Assembly: GCF_022807975.1 (NCBI RefSeq)
Contig: NZ_CP094358.1
Span: 2,542,001 to 2,606,000, forward strand
Direction of reading: 5' to 3'
Origin: Abyssalbus ytuae
GTDB taxonomy: Bacteria > Bacteroidota > Bacteroidia > Flavobacteriales > Flavobacteriaceae
Length of the DNA: 64,000 nt
Below, piece by piece: positions 10,785 through 21,406 of this stretch (position 1 is its first letter; each line of letters begins with the position of its first letter). The notes under the pieces were generated by a model that searched no databases, was not told where the DNA came from, and worked only from the letters and a program-made list of their open reading frames with translations. The position numbers and the translations under genes are program-made.

Positions 10785-12632
10785 ATGTGTGGGATTGTAG
10801 GTTATATTGGTCACCGGGATGCCTATCCGATAATAATAAAAGGGCTTGAGAGATTGGAATACAGAGGTTATGACAGTGCTGGTGTTGCTCTATTTGACGG
10901 GACAAAAATAAATCTCACAAAAACAAAGGGTAAAGTAATAGATTTAAAAGATAAGTCTGCAAAGGAAAATGTCATACAAGGCACTTTAGGTATTGGTCAT
11001 ACCAGATGGGCAACCCATGGTGTTCCCAATGATATCAATGCACACCCTCATTATTCTAATTCCGGAGAGCTGGTGATTATTCACAATGGTATAATTGAAA
11101 ATTATGCATCCATAAAGGAAGCCCTGATAAAAAGAGGATACTCTTTCAAGTCTGATACTGACACAGAGGTATTGGTTAATCTTATTGAAGACATAAAAAA
11201 GAAAGAAAACGTAAAGCTTGGAAAGGCTGTTCAGATAGCTCTTAATCAGGTGGTTGGGGCTTATGCTATAGCGGTATTTGACAAGTCAAAGCCTAATGAA
11301 ATTGTAGTAGCCAAATTAGGGAGCCCGTTGGCAATAGGTGTGGGTGACAATGAATTTTTCATAGCTTCAGATGCTTCACCATTTATAGAATACACCAATA
11401 ATGCAATTTATCTGGAAGATGAAGAAATGGCAGTGGTGAGAATAGGAAGAGAAGTTAAAGTTCGAAAAATAAAAGGAGATAAGATTGTAACACCTTATAT
11501 TCAGGAGCTTCAATTAAACCTGGAACAAATAGAAAAAGGTGGCTACGAGCATTTCATGTTAAAAGAAATCTATGAGCAACCCAATGCAATAAAAGATACA
11601 TATAGAGGAAGGTTACAATCCAGAGACAATTTTGTTAAAATGTCTGGCATTGAAGATAATTTGAGAAAGTTTACAAATGCCAACAGAATAATAATAGTAG
11701 CCTGTGGTACCTCCTGGCATGCCGGGTTGGTAGCGGAGTATATTTTTGAGACAATTGCAACTGTTCCTGTAGAAGTAGAGTATGCTTCAGAGTTTAGGTA
11801 CCGAAACCCTATTATCAATTCGCAGGACGTGGTAATTGCCATATCCCAGTCGGGTGAAACAGCCGATACTCTTGCGGCCATTAAGTTAGCAAAAGAAAAA
11901 GGCGCCTTTGTATTTGGAGTGTGTAATGTGGTAGGGTCTTCTATAGCCAGGGAAACCCATGCAGGTGCTTATACCCATGCCGGTCCCGAAATTGGGGTCG
12001 CTTCTACAAAAGCATTTACTACACAAATTACAGTTTTAACATTATTAGCTCTCAAATTGGGTAAAGCAAACGGTACTTTGTCTAATTCTGAATTTAATAA
12101 ATATTTGTTAGAACTGGAATCTATTCCTGAAAAAGTAGAAAAAACACTTTTGACCGATGAACATGTAAAATATATAGCCTCCATATTCAAAGATGCTGCT
12201 AATTTTCTTTATCTGGGAAGGGGGTATAATTTTCCGGTAGCCCTCGAAGGAGCCCTTAAGCTCAAAGAGATTTCATATATCCATGCCGAAGGATATCCGG
12301 CAGCAGAGATGAAACATGGTCCTATCGCATTGATAGATGAACAAATGCCTGTAGTTGTTATTGCAACTAAAAAAGGCCATTATGAAAAAATTATAAGTAA
12401 CATACAGGAAATCAAATCCCGTAAGGGAAAAATTATAGCTGTGGTTACTCAGGGAGATACTCAGGTGAAAAAATTAGCCGATCATACAATAGAAGTACCG
12501 GAAACCATAGAGCCTTTAACTCCACTATTAACAACTATCCCTTTACAGTTATTGTCATATCATATTGCGGTTATGCGGGGATGCAATGTCGATCAGCCAC
12601 GAAATCTTGCAAAGTCAGTAACTGTCGAATAA
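10785..12632 (+). CDS. glmS: Glutamine-fructose-6-phosphate aminotransferase
   Basis: A 615-residue enzyme making glucosamine-6-phosphate for peptidoglycan and lipopolysaccharide. The N-terminal glutaminase domain begins MCGIVGYIG, with Cys2 the nucleophile after Met removal, followed by HTRWATHG. Two SIS sugar-isomerase domains follow (CGTSWHAG, SQSGETADT) and the C-terminus ends DQPRNLAKSVTVE as expected. Full length. It closes the short run GT5-like/DUF4270/glmS. No glmS ribozyme was seen, nor is one expected in this phylum. Confidence 0.98.
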   Translation: MCGIVGYIGHRDAYPIIIKGLERLEYRGYDSAGVALFDGTKINLTKTKGKVIDLKDKSAKENVIQGTLGIGHTRWATHGVPNDINAHPHYSNSGELVIIHNGIIENYASIKEALIKRGYSFKSDTDTEVLVNLIEDIKKKENVKLGKAVQIALNQVVGAYAIAVFDKSKPNEIVVAKLGSPLAIGVGDNEFFIASDASPFIEYTNNAIYLEDEEMAVVRIGREVKVRKIKGDKIVTPYIQELQLNLEQIEKGGYEHFMLKEIYEQPNAIKDTYRGRLQSRDNFVKMSGIEDNLRKFTNANRIIIVACGTSWHAGLVAEYIFETIATVPVEVEYASEFRYRNPIINSQDVVIAISQSGETADTLAAIKLAKEKGAFVFGVCNVVGSSIARETHAGAYTHAGPEIGVASTKAFTTQITVLTLLALKLGKANGTLSNSEFNKYLLELESIPEKVEKTLLTDEHVKYIASIFKDAANFLYLGRGYNFPVALEGALKLKEISYIHAEGYPAAEMKHGPIALIDEQMPVVVIATKKGHYEKIISNIQEIKSRKGKIIAVVTQGDTQVKKLADHTIEVPETIEPLTPLLTTIPLQLLSYHIAVMRGCNVDQPRNLAKSVTVE

Positions 12633-12788
12633 TCGTATAAAAATTATTATTATCGTAATTTTAAGGTTATTTTAATAAAAAATTAAAAAAATATGTATAT
12701 TGCTTCCATCAATTTGCTAATTTATTAAGGATGGAATGAATATCAGTTTGTTATGATTTATAAAATTAAAACAAACTATATTTTTCTG

Positions 12789-12840
12789 TTAAGGCATATC
12801 GTCTAAAAAACGAATATGCAGTTTTAACAATAATTTTTTA
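12789..12840 (+). other. Hairpin between glmS and the TonB receptor gene
   Basis: GCATATCG (12794-12801) pairs with CGAATATGC (12811-12819) with one bulge, and flanking GTTAA/TTAAC extend the stem. A T-rich stretch follows, ending just before the receptor ATG at 12846. It may terminate glmS transcription or act as a leader structure. The rest of this 213-bp gap is AT-rich, with a second 7-bp inverted repeat (TTCCATC...GATGGAA). Confidence 0.45.
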
Positions 12841-12845
12841 TTAAC

Positions 12846-15620
12846 ATGAAAAGAATTCTCTACGCATTATTTATTTTATGTGGGTTAACGACCTACGCCC
12901 AAACTACTGTTTCAGGAAGAGTTTTGGATGACAATGGAGAACCTATTCCTTCTGCCAGTATTGTTATAGTTGGTAAGGCCGTAGGTACTGCTACTGATTT
13001 TGATGGCAATTTTACTCTTACAACCGACGAGAAGCCTCCTTTTAAGCTTACTGCTTCAAGTATCGGTTTTTTAGAGTCAACCTTGACAGTAACTGCTGAT
13101 GGACAAAATGTGATGTTTACTCTTAAGGAACAAACGGCTCAATTAGATGAGATAGTAATATCTGCTTCTCGTACGCCCGAAAGAATTTTTGAGTCACCGG
13201 TTTCTGTAGAGAGGTTTGGCCTTGAAGATATAAAAAATACCCCTGCAGCTGATTTTTACGACGGGCTTGAAAATTTAAAGGGGGTTGACATAAACACAAA
13301 CAGCTTAACATTTAAATCGATAAACACAAGGGGGTTTGCAACATTTGCAAATACAAGATTTATGCAACTGGTAGATGGAATGGATAATTCTTCCCCTGCC
13401 TTAAACTTTCCTTTAGGAAATCTTCTGGGTATGTCGGAATTAGATGTGAATTCGGTAGAATTACTTCCCGGTGCCTCTTCAGCTTTATATGGAGCAAATG
13501 CATTTAACGGAATAATGTTTATGACCAGTAAAAGCCCGTTTATTCATCAGGGTATAAGTGCTTATGCTAAAACAGGGTTAACTTCCAGCAGTAATGCCGG
13601 AGATAATAGTTTTTATGATTTCGGAATCAGGGCAGCTCATGCTTTTACTCCGTGGATGGCAGGAAAAGCATCTGTTTCTTATTTAAAAGGTACAGAATGG
13701 TATGCAACAGATTATACCGATTTTAATAATCCTGGTTTTACAAGAGAAAATCCTGCATATGATGGTTTAAACGTATATGGAGATGAGGTTTCTACAACCT
13801 TGGATTTTGATGAAATAGCTGCTGCCAATCTTCCTGTTCCGGTAGCAACCAATTACGGAACTGCTACCGTTTCCAGAACAGGATATAATGAGGCAGATTT
13901 AATGGATTATGGAGCCGAATCATTAAAAGCAGATTTTGCCATGCATTTTAAACCCTGGCAAAATGATTTTGAAATAATTTTAAATTCTAAAGTTGGAAGA
14001 GGTAATACTATTTACCAGGGAGCTAACCGTTATAATGTAAAGGACTTTTTTATGCAGCAGCATAAATTAGAAGTCAGGAATGATAACTTTTTTGTAAGAG
14101 GATATATTACCTCAGAAAAAGCAGGGAATTCATATGACTCCCGTTTTGCAGGAATTAACGTTAACAGAGCCTGGAAGGGCGATGTACAATGGTTTCAGGA
14201 TTATGCCGGAGGATTCCTTGGATATTTGGCAGGACAGGGTATTTTCTCTAATCCTACACAAGAACAACTGGATGCTGCTCATGCAGCAGGTAGGGTAACC
14301 GCCGATACGGGAAGATTAATACCCGGCACACCGGAATTTCAACAAACTTTCAATAGGGTTGTTCAGGATGGAGATCTAAGTACAGGAGCTAAATTTGTTG
14401 ACAACTCAAAAATTTATCACGCCGATGCAAATTATAATTTTAGTCATTTAATTGATGTCGCCGATATAATGGTTGGGGGTTCCTGGAGGCAATACTCTTT
14501 AAATTCAGCTGGAACAATTTATACCGATTATGACGGAGCTATAGAGTATAATGAATATGGCGCTTATCTACAGGTTCAAAAAAAGATGGTTGACGAGCGT
14601 TTGAAATTTACGGGGTCTGTTCGTTATGATAAATCTGAATTTTTTGACGGATTCGTTTCGCCAAGGGTTTCATTAGTTTATACTCTGGGAGAAGATAGAA
14701 ATCATAACTTAAGGGCTTCTTTTCAAAGCGGCTTTAGAAACCCTACAACTCAGGATTTGTTTATTGGCCTAAATGTGGGTAGAGCAATATTGGTAGGATC
14801 GTCTCCCGATAATTTAAACAGGTATACCGCTACAAGTGCACCATTGAGTACCAGAGGACAGGATATTGTGGGTGCTCAAACCGTACAGCTCAACGGAGGA
14901 GATGCATATACAAACGCATTTGATTTGGAGTCAGTTGAAGCAGGAACGCCCACTCCTATTAATGTAGGTTTGGTAAAACCGGAAAAGGTTACTGCCTATG
15001 AAGTGGGATATCGGGTGAATTTACAAAAGATTACAATGGATGTGAGTGCCTATTTAAATCAATATAAAGACTTTATTTCAAATAAAACTGTTTTAACGCC
15101 TTTGTATGGACAGGCAGGAGATAATTCATTATCCTTGCAGGCGCTTCAAAATAATGATTACCAGGCATATCAAACATATACAAATACCTCGGCCGATATT
15201 AGTTCCTATGGAGGTTCTATTGGTGTAAACACTACGGTATTACATGGCTTTGATGTTGGTTTGAATTATACCTATGCAAAATTAGATTTTAATGAAGAAG
15301 ATGATCCCGGTTTCGAAACTTCTTTTAATACGCCGGAACACAAAGTGAAGGCCACCCTGGGTAAACAGGATTTATTTGAAAATTTTGGTTTTAATGTTAG
15401 TTGGAGATGGAGTGACAGGTACTTGTGGCAATCCTCTTTTGCAGATGGGTATATTCCGTCAAGACATTTGGTGGATGCTCAAATTAACTACAGTGTCCCT
15501 AAAATGAAGTCAACTTTTAAAATAGGAGGAGCCAATATATTAGGCAAAGAGTATGTTAGTGCACCGGGAGTAGGAACGATAGGTTCACAATTCTATATTG
15601 CCTGGATAATTAATCAATAA
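12846..15620 (+). CDS. TonB-dependent receptor with carboxypeptidase-like N-domain
   Basis: A 924-residue outer-membrane receptor: signal peptide (to about residue 18, TYA-QTT), a carboxypeptidase-regulatory-like domain (TVSGRVLDDNGEPIPSAS to about 95), a plug domain (SPVSVERFGLEDI, INTRGFATFANTRF, GASSALYGANAFNGI) and a 22-strand-type barrel ending FYIAWIINQ. It is followed after 14 bp by a surface-type SGNH hydrolase, and no SusD homologue is present. The pair suggests uptake linked to ester or lipid cleavage, but the ligand cannot be read from sequence. Confidence 0.93.
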   Translation: MKRILYALFILCGLTTYAQTTVSGRVLDDNGEPIPSASIVIVGKAVGTATDFDGNFTLTTDEKPPFKLTASSIGFLESTLTVTADGQNVMFTLKEQTAQLDEIVISASRTPERIFESPVSVERFGLEDIKNTPAADFYDGLENLKGVDINTNSLTFKSINTRGFATFANTRFMQLVDGMDNSSPALNFPLGNLLGMSELDVNSVELLPGASSALYGANAFNGIMFMTSKSPFIHQGISAYAKTGLTSSSNAGDNSFYDFGIRAAHAFTPWMAGKASVSYLKGTEWYATDYTDFNNPGFTRENPAYDGLNVYGDEVSTTLDFDEIAAANLPVPVATNYGTATVSRTGYNEADLMDYGAESLKADFAMHFKPWQNDFEIILNSKVGRGNTIYQGANRYNVKDFFMQQHKLEVRNDNFFVRGYITSEKAGNSYDSRFAGINVNRAWKGDVQWFQDYAGGFLGYLAGQGIFSNPTQEQLDAAHAAGRVTADTGRLIPGTPEFQQTFNRVVQDGDLSTGAKFVDNSKIYHADANYNFSHLIDVADIMVGGSWRQYSLNSAGTIYTDYDGAIEYNEYGAYLQVQKKMVDERLKFTGSVRYDKSEFFDGFVSPRVSLVYTLGEDRNHNLRASFQSGFRNPTTQDLFIGLNVGRAILVGSSPDNLNRYTATSAPLSTRGQDIVGAQTVQLNGGDAYTNAFDLESVEAGTPTPINVGLVKPEKVTAYEVGYRVNLQKITMDVSAYLNQYKDFISNKTVLTPLYGQAGDNSLSLQALQNNDYQAYQTYTNTSADISSYGGSIGVNTTVLHGFDVGLNYTYAKLDFNEEDDPGFETSFNTPEHKVKATLGKQDLFENFGFNVSWRWSDRYLWQSSFADGYIPSRHLVDAQINYSVPKMKSTFKIGGANILGKEYVSAPGVGTIGSQFYIAWIINQ

Positions 15621-15634
15621 TTAAAAAAATTAAA

Positions 15635-17281
15635 ATGAAGATGAAATTAAAATATATAACTTCTGTAATGGCCTTAGGGGTTTTATTTCTGGCCTGTGAA
15701 TCGGATGATTCACTGTTAGTAGAACCTGTGGTAAACCAAGTCTCTGATGTTGATGTGCCTGATGCCACGTATACAAGCGGAACAGCAAATTTTTCCACTT
15801 ATGTTGCTGTTGGGAATTCGCTTACTGCTGGATTTTCAGATGCCGCATTATTTAAACAAGGACAGGAATCATCTATACCTAATCTTTTAGCCATGCAAAT
15901 GGCATTGGCAGGAGGAGGGTCATTCACCCAGCCATTAACTAATGACGATTTGGGCGGGCTGCTTCTGGGAGGTCAGCTTATAGCTTCAACACGTCTTATT
16001 TTTGATGTTGCTAATGAAGTTCCTGTAAATGTAAGCGGGACACCCACAAATGAAATTACACAAACACTTTCGGGGCCGTTTAATAATATGGGTGTGCCGG
16101 GAGCAAAAAGTTTTCATTTGCTGGCAGAAGGATACGGAAATGTTGCCGGTGTGGCAACAGGACAGGCAAATCCTTATTATGCCAGGTTTGCTTCCAGTGC
16201 TTCGGCATCAGTGATGCAGGATGCAATGGCACAAAACCCCACCTTCTTTTCTCTTTGGATAGGAAACAATGATGTTTTGAGTTATGCGATTTCAGGAGGT
16301 ACAGGGGTAGATCAGGCAGGAAATTTAGACCCTTCAACATATGGGGCCAATGATATTACCGATCCGAATGTTTTTGCAAGTGTATACAATGGTCTGTTAG
16401 CTACTTTAACCTCTGATGATAGAAAAGGTATAGTAGCCAACATACCTAATGTTACCGACATACCGTTTTTCACTACAGTGCCTTATGCTCCATTGAGTCC
16501 TGCAAATCCTGATTTCGGACCTCAAATACCAATGTTAAATATGGTATTTGGAGCTTTGAATCCGATTTTTGAAGCAGTAGATCCAAGCCGGGAAATTGTA
16601 TTTTCTGAAACATCGGCAAGTCCTGTGGTAATTAAAGATGAAACTTTGGCAGATATTTCTGCAATAATCGAAGCACAATTAAATGCAAGCCCTACTTTTC
16701 CGGTTTTTATAGGTCAGTTTGGCCTTCCGCCTGAGGCTGCTCCTTTAGTGGCTAATTTGCTGGGAACACTTTACGGACAAACACGTCAGGCTACTGCAGA
16801 CGACTTATTGGTGCTAACAAGCAGTTCTGTAATTGGAACTATAAATGAAGATTTTGCAGCTTATCTTCAGACACAAGGATTATCGGCAGAATTGGCTGCG
16901 CAGTTTTCGGCTCAGGGAATAACCTATGGTTTAGACGATCAATGGGTGTTAATTCCAGATGAACAAGAAGCAATGGATGCAGCAATTACAGCATTCAACC
17001 AGATTATAGAGAACGCTGCAACTACTTATGATGTGCCTTTGTTTGATGTTAATACCTTCTTTGAAAAAGTTGCGGCGGAAGGATATGTTTATAACTCTTT
17101 AGGAGCCACCTTAACAAGTGATTTTGTCACAGGGGGAGCTTTCTCTTTAGATGGCATTCATCCTTCCCCAAGAGGAAATGCTGTTATTGCAAATCAAATG
17201 ATAGCCTTAATAAATGCAAAATACGGCTCAAACTTACCGGAGCTGAACCCTGTTGATTATACAGGTTTATATATAAATTAA
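15635..17281 (+). CDS. SGNH/GDSL-hydrolase lipoprotein
   Basis: A 548-residue lipoprotein (lipobox LFLAC, Cys21) with an SGNH hydrolase fold. Block I is VAVGNSLTAGFSD (Ser62 the nucleophile), the block III glycine-asparagine motif appears as WIGNNDVL, and the catalytic Asp/His pair is in DGIHPSPRG near residue 505. It is longer than typical GDSL enzymes because of insertions in the middle. Directly downstream of a TonB receptor and followed by a strong terminator, so the two form a transcription unit. Likely an outer-membrane esterase or lipase; substrate unknown. Confidence 0.87.
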   Translation: MKMKLKYITSVMALGVLFLACESDDSLLVEPVVNQVSDVDVPDATYTSGTANFSTYVAVGNSLTAGFSDAALFKQGQESSIPNLLAMQMALAGGGSFTQPLTNDDLGGLLLGGQLIASTRLIFDVANEVPVNVSGTPTNEITQTLSGPFNNMGVPGAKSFHLLAEGYGNVAGVATGQANPYYARFASSASASVMQDAMAQNPTFFSLWIGNNDVLSYAISGGTGVDQAGNLDPSTYGANDITDPNVFASVYNGLLATLTSDDRKGIVANIPNVTDIPFFTTVPYAPLSPANPDFGPQIPMLNMVFGALNPIFEAVDPSREIVFSETSASPVVIKDETLADISAIIEAQLNASPTFPVFIGQFGLPPEAAPLVANLLGTLYGQTRQATADDLLVLTSSSVIGTINEDFAAYLQTQGLSAELAAQFSAQGITYGLDDQWVLIPDEQEAMDAAITAFNQIIENAATTYDVPLFDVNTFFEKVAAEGYVYNSLGATLTSDFVTGGAFSLDGIHPSPRGNAVIANQMIALINAKYGSNLPELNPVDYTGLYIN

Positions 17282-17300
17282 GAAGTTGAACCATACTCTA

Positions 17301-17337
17301 AAAGCACCTGGACAATTATTTTCAGGTGCTTTTTTAT
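17301..17337 (+). terminator. Terminator of the receptor/hydrolase unit
   Basis: Perfect 10-bp stem AAAGCACCTG (17301-17310) with CAGGTGCTTT (17323-17332), followed by more T residues. Confidence 0.9.
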
Positions 17338-17408
17338 TCCATATGTTTAGACAGAAAAAACTATTTGAAAAAAAATATGATAAAACAAAAAAAATTCAAT
17401 TAAAAACT

Positions 17409-17416
17409 TATCTTTG
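17409..17416 (+). promoter_or_regulatory. Promoter -7 box of atpD
   Basis: TATCTTTG followed by CACC, a full TAnnTTTG match. It predicts a leader of about 80 nt. In that leader ACTTA-AA-TAAGT and an eight-T run follow, a weak hairpin-plus-T pattern. Confidence 0.6.
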
Positions 17417-17498
17417 CACCGCAAAAAAAGCTTGTACTTAAATAAGTTGAGTATATATTTTTTTTCTGCAATTATTAAGCAAAACATTAAACATTTAA

Positions 17499-19010
<1,512 letters not shown>

Positions 19011-19018
19011 ATTGGTAT

Positions 19019-19084
19019 TCAGTAAACAGTGATCAATTGGTAAAACCTTCTGAATCTACTGAATACTGAGTACTGAATACTTAA
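19019..19084 (+). repeat. Short ACTGAATACT-type repeats between atpD and atpC
   Basis: The 80-bp spacer holds several near copies of a 10-bp word: TATTCAGTAAACAGT and then CTGAATCTACTGAATACTG and GTACTGAATACTT, with direct and inverted copies. It is not coding and contains no clear promoter or terminator. Confidence 0.55.
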
Positions 19085-19090
19085 AATATT

Positions 19091-19369
19091 ATGTATTTAG
19101 AAATAGTTACACCCGAAGCCACTTTATTTAACGGAGATGTTGAATCTGTAGCAGTGCCCGGAATTAACGGTGAATTTCAGATGTTAAATAATCACGCACC
19201 TATAGTTTCTTTGCTTGGTAAAGGAAATGTTAAGATTTATGGGGATATGAAAATAAATAAAGAGTTTTCTTCAAAATTTACTAAAGGAGATAAAAATGTA
19301 ACTCTTTTGTCTATTAATAGTGGCACGGTTGAAATGAAAGATAACAAAGTGATAGTTTTAGCTGATTAA
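19091..19369 (+). CDS. atpC: F1F0 ATP synthase subunit epsilon, short form
   Basis: A 92-residue epsilon subunit, starting MYLEIVTPEATLFNGDVESVAVPGINGEFQ-like, the N-terminal beta-sandwich with GEFQMLNNHAPIVSLL. The C-terminal two-helix domain that inhibits ATP hydrolysis in E. coli (139 residues) is missing; short forms are known in Bacteroidota. It is 80 bp after atpD and followed by a strong terminator, giving a two-gene unit. Confidence 0.95.
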   Translation: MYLEIVTPEATLFNGDVESVAVPGINGEFQMLNNHAPIVSLLGKGNVKIYGDMKINKEFSSKFTKGDKNVTLLSINSGTVEMKDNKVIVLAD

Positions 19370-19395
19370 GTAAACTATTAACAATAAATATTTAG

Positions 19396-19430
19396 CCCGG
19401 TATGTTTCCAGAAACATACCGGGTTTTTTT
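19396..19430 (+). terminator. Terminator after atpC
   Basis: Perfect 13-bp stem CCCGGTATGTTTC (19396-19408) with GAAACATACCGGG (19411-19423), 2-nt gap and a run of seven T. Confidence 0.93.
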
Positions 19431-19487
19431 CATTACTATTGTCAATTCTAATTTTTTGCTATACATAGAAAGTTTATTAAAGTTGCC

Positions 19488-19495
19488 TACATTTG
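19488..19495 (+). promoter_or_regulatory. Possible promoter -7 box overlapping the bioF start
   Basis: TACATTTG matches TAnnTTTG but ends only 4 bases before the bioF ATG, so transcription would begin at or inside the first codons. Either bioF is leaderless or the match is by chance. No TTG at the expected -33 spacing. Confidence 0.35.
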
Positions 19496-19499
19496 AAGA

Positions 19500-20651
19500 A
19501 TGAATAGTTTTCCACGCAAGCTTTCCCAAAAACTTTCTGAGAGAAAGGAAAACAGCTCTTTAAGGCAATTGCTGGGGGCGAATAATCTTGTCGATTTTTC
19601 ATCAAATGATTATCTGGGATTTTCAAAATCCAGGGCAATATTTGATGAAGCAGCAACATATTTAAAAGATGAAGAATTGGAGTTTAATGGGTCCACAGGA
19701 TCAAGGTTATTATCAGGGAATCATCCGGTTTATAATGAAGCAGAAGCTATTTTATGTAAATTTTATCAAAGTGAATCAGCCCTGATTTTTAATTCGGGAT
19801 ATGATGCTAACATAGGTTTTTTCTCATCAGTTCCGCAACGTGGAGATATAGTTTTGTATGATGAGCTTATACATGCATCTATCAGGGATGGTATAAGGAT
19901 GAGTAATGCAAAAGCCTATAAGTATAAACATAATAACATTAATGATCTTATTTGTCAAATTGAGCGCAATAGAAATATAAACAGCATTGAAAATGAAATA
20001 TATATCGTTTCCGAGTCGGTTTTTTCTATGGATGGAGATTCGCCCGATTTAAAGTCTTTGGTTGACATATCAGAAAAATTTAAATGTCATTTAATAATCG
20101 ATGAAGCACATGCTGTAGGAGTTGTGGGGAAAGGAGCAGGCTTGTTGCAGGAATTGAATATTCACAATAAAGTTTTTGCCAGAATTGTAACTTTCGGAAA
20201 AGCATTAGGTTGCCACGGAGCCGCAATTTTAGGGGAAGAAGATTTAAGAAATTATCTTGTTAATTTTGCACGAAGTTTTATTTATACTACTGCTTTGCCT
20301 CCGCATTCTGTAGCTGCTATTCTTACAGCCTGCAATTTTTTGATGAACATGGATAGCCCGTTAAAACAATTAAAAGAGAATATAAATTTTTTTAAAGAAG
20401 AACTTATAAAGTTAAACCTAGGTAAAGATTTTATCGAAAGTTCATCAGCAATACAAAGCTATGTAGTTCCAGGTAATACGAAAGTTAAACGGTATGCGTC
20501 TGCAATTCAGAAAAAAGGATATGATGTAAAACCTGTGCTGTCTCCTACGGTACCTGTTGGTGAGGAACGATTGCGATTTTGTTTGCACAGTTACAATACT
20601 TTTCAGGAAATTTCGGGGGTTTTAAAGTTGTTGGCTACCTTTGAGAGGTAA
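19500..20651 (+). CDS. bioF: 8-amino-7-oxononanoate synthase
   Basis: A 383-residue PLP enzyme condensing pimeloyl thioester with alanine, the first common step of biotin ring assembly. The PLP lysine is Lys234 in TFGKALGCHGAAI; Asp201 and His204 lie in DEAHAVG; the substrate region FSSNDYLGFS and TGSRLLSGNH are present. Full length for bioF. The other alpha-oxoamine synthases (KBL, ALAS, SPT) share this fold, but bioD, bioA and bioB downstream settle the assignment. A toxin-antitoxin pair separates it from bioD. Confidence 0.93.
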   Translation: MNSFPRKLSQKLSERKENSSLRQLLGANNLVDFSSNDYLGFSKSRAIFDEAATYLKDEELEFNGSTGSRLLSGNHPVYNEAEAILCKFYQSESALIFNSGYDANIGFFSSVPQRGDIVLYDELIHASIRDGIRMSNAKAYKYKHNNINDLICQIERNRNINSIENEIYIVSESVFSMDGDSPDLKSLVDISEKFKCHLIIDEAHAVGVVGKGAGLLQELNIHNKVFARIVTFGKALGCHGAAILGEEDLRNYLVNFARSFIYTTALPPHSVAAILTACNFLMNMDSPLKQLKENINFFKEELIKLNLGKDFIESSSAIQSYVVPGNTKVKRYASAIQKKGYDVKPVLSPTVPVGEERLRFCLHSYNTFQEISGVLKLLATFER

Positions 20652-20732
20652 TAGTTTGATACAAACAATAATTGAGTAGAGAATTGGCGTTTACGTAGTT
20701 ATTTAATATTTTTACACGTAAATAAAAATTTG

Positions 20733-20981
20733 ATGGACAAAAAGCTCACATTAAGTCTTGATCAAACTGTAATTGAAAAAGCAAAAGACTATGCAAAATC
20801 GAACAAAATTAGTTTATCAAAACTGATTGAGTCCTATTTGGATACACTCACTAAACGAACTGCCAATAAAGACCTCGAAATAACTCCGTTAGTGGAAAGT
20901 TTAAGTGGTGTAATTGATTTGCCGGAGGACTTTGACGTGAAAAAAGCTTATTCGGAATATTTAATTGAAAAATATAAATGA
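20733..20981 (+). CDS. Antitoxin of a VapBC-like module (ribbon-helix-helix type)
   Basis: An 82-residue small protein starting MDKKLTLSLDQTVIEKAKDYAK, with an N-terminal beta strand and helices of the ribbon-helix-helix type seen in DUF6364-like antitoxins, and an acidic C-terminal tail for toxin binding. ATG 20733 is preferred over the TTG one codon upstream. Its stop overlaps the toxin start by 4 bp (ATGA), the usual arrangement for translational coupling. The pair sits between bioF and bioD and is unrelated to biotin. Confidence 0.82.
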   Translation: MDKKLTLSLDQTVIEKAKDYAKSNKISLSKLIESYLDTLTKRTANKDLEITPLVESLSGVIDLPEDFDVKKAYSEYLIEKYK

Positions 20982-21406
20982 ATAAGGTTTTAATAGATAC
21001 AAATATTGTCATTGATCTGTTGGCAAAACGAAAAGAATTTTATCCGGCAGCAGCTGAATTATTTTCATTATCTGACAAAAAAGAACTTGAAGTTGCTATT
21101 TCCTCATTAACTTTTGCTTATACTAATTATGTGTTATCAAAACTAAAATCACCTAAAGAGGCAAGGGGTATTTTAAGAAAATTTAAAGTTCTGGTAGACA
21201 TATTAAGGTTGGATGACAAAATAATTGAATTAGCACTGAGTGACAATGAATTTTTGGATTTTGAAGATGGACTCCAATATTATTCAGCATTAGAAAATCA
21301 AGTAGATGTAATTTTGACTAGAAACAAAAAAGACTTTAAAAACTCGAAAATACCTGTTTTAACAGCTAAGGAATATTTGTCAAAGGAAAGGAATGTCAGT
21401 GGCTGA
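20978..21406 (+). CDS. PIN-domain toxin (VapC-like ribonuclease)
   Basis: A 142-residue PIN-domain protein, predicted RNase toxin. The first acidic residue is Asp7 in VLIDTNIVIDLL, the second cluster lies in FLDFEDGLQYYSAL, and the last in VILTRNKKDFKNS, matching the PIN metal site. Overlaps the antitoxin gene by 4 bp. Base composition does not stand out strongly from neighbours, but the context (insertion between biotin genes) suggests acquisition. Confidence 0.87.
   Translation: MNKVLIDTNIVIDLLAKRKEFYPAAAELFSLSDKKELEVAISSLTFAYTNYVLSKLKSPKEARGILRKFKVLVDILRLDDKIIELALSDNEFLDFEDGLQYYSALENQVDVILTRNKKDFKNSKIPVLTAKEYLSKERNVSG

Noticed and set aside
12633-12845. glmS ribozyme or strong promoter
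   Set aside because: The region is downstream of glmS, not upstream, and shows no TAnnTTTG box; only AT-rich sequence and inverted repeats.
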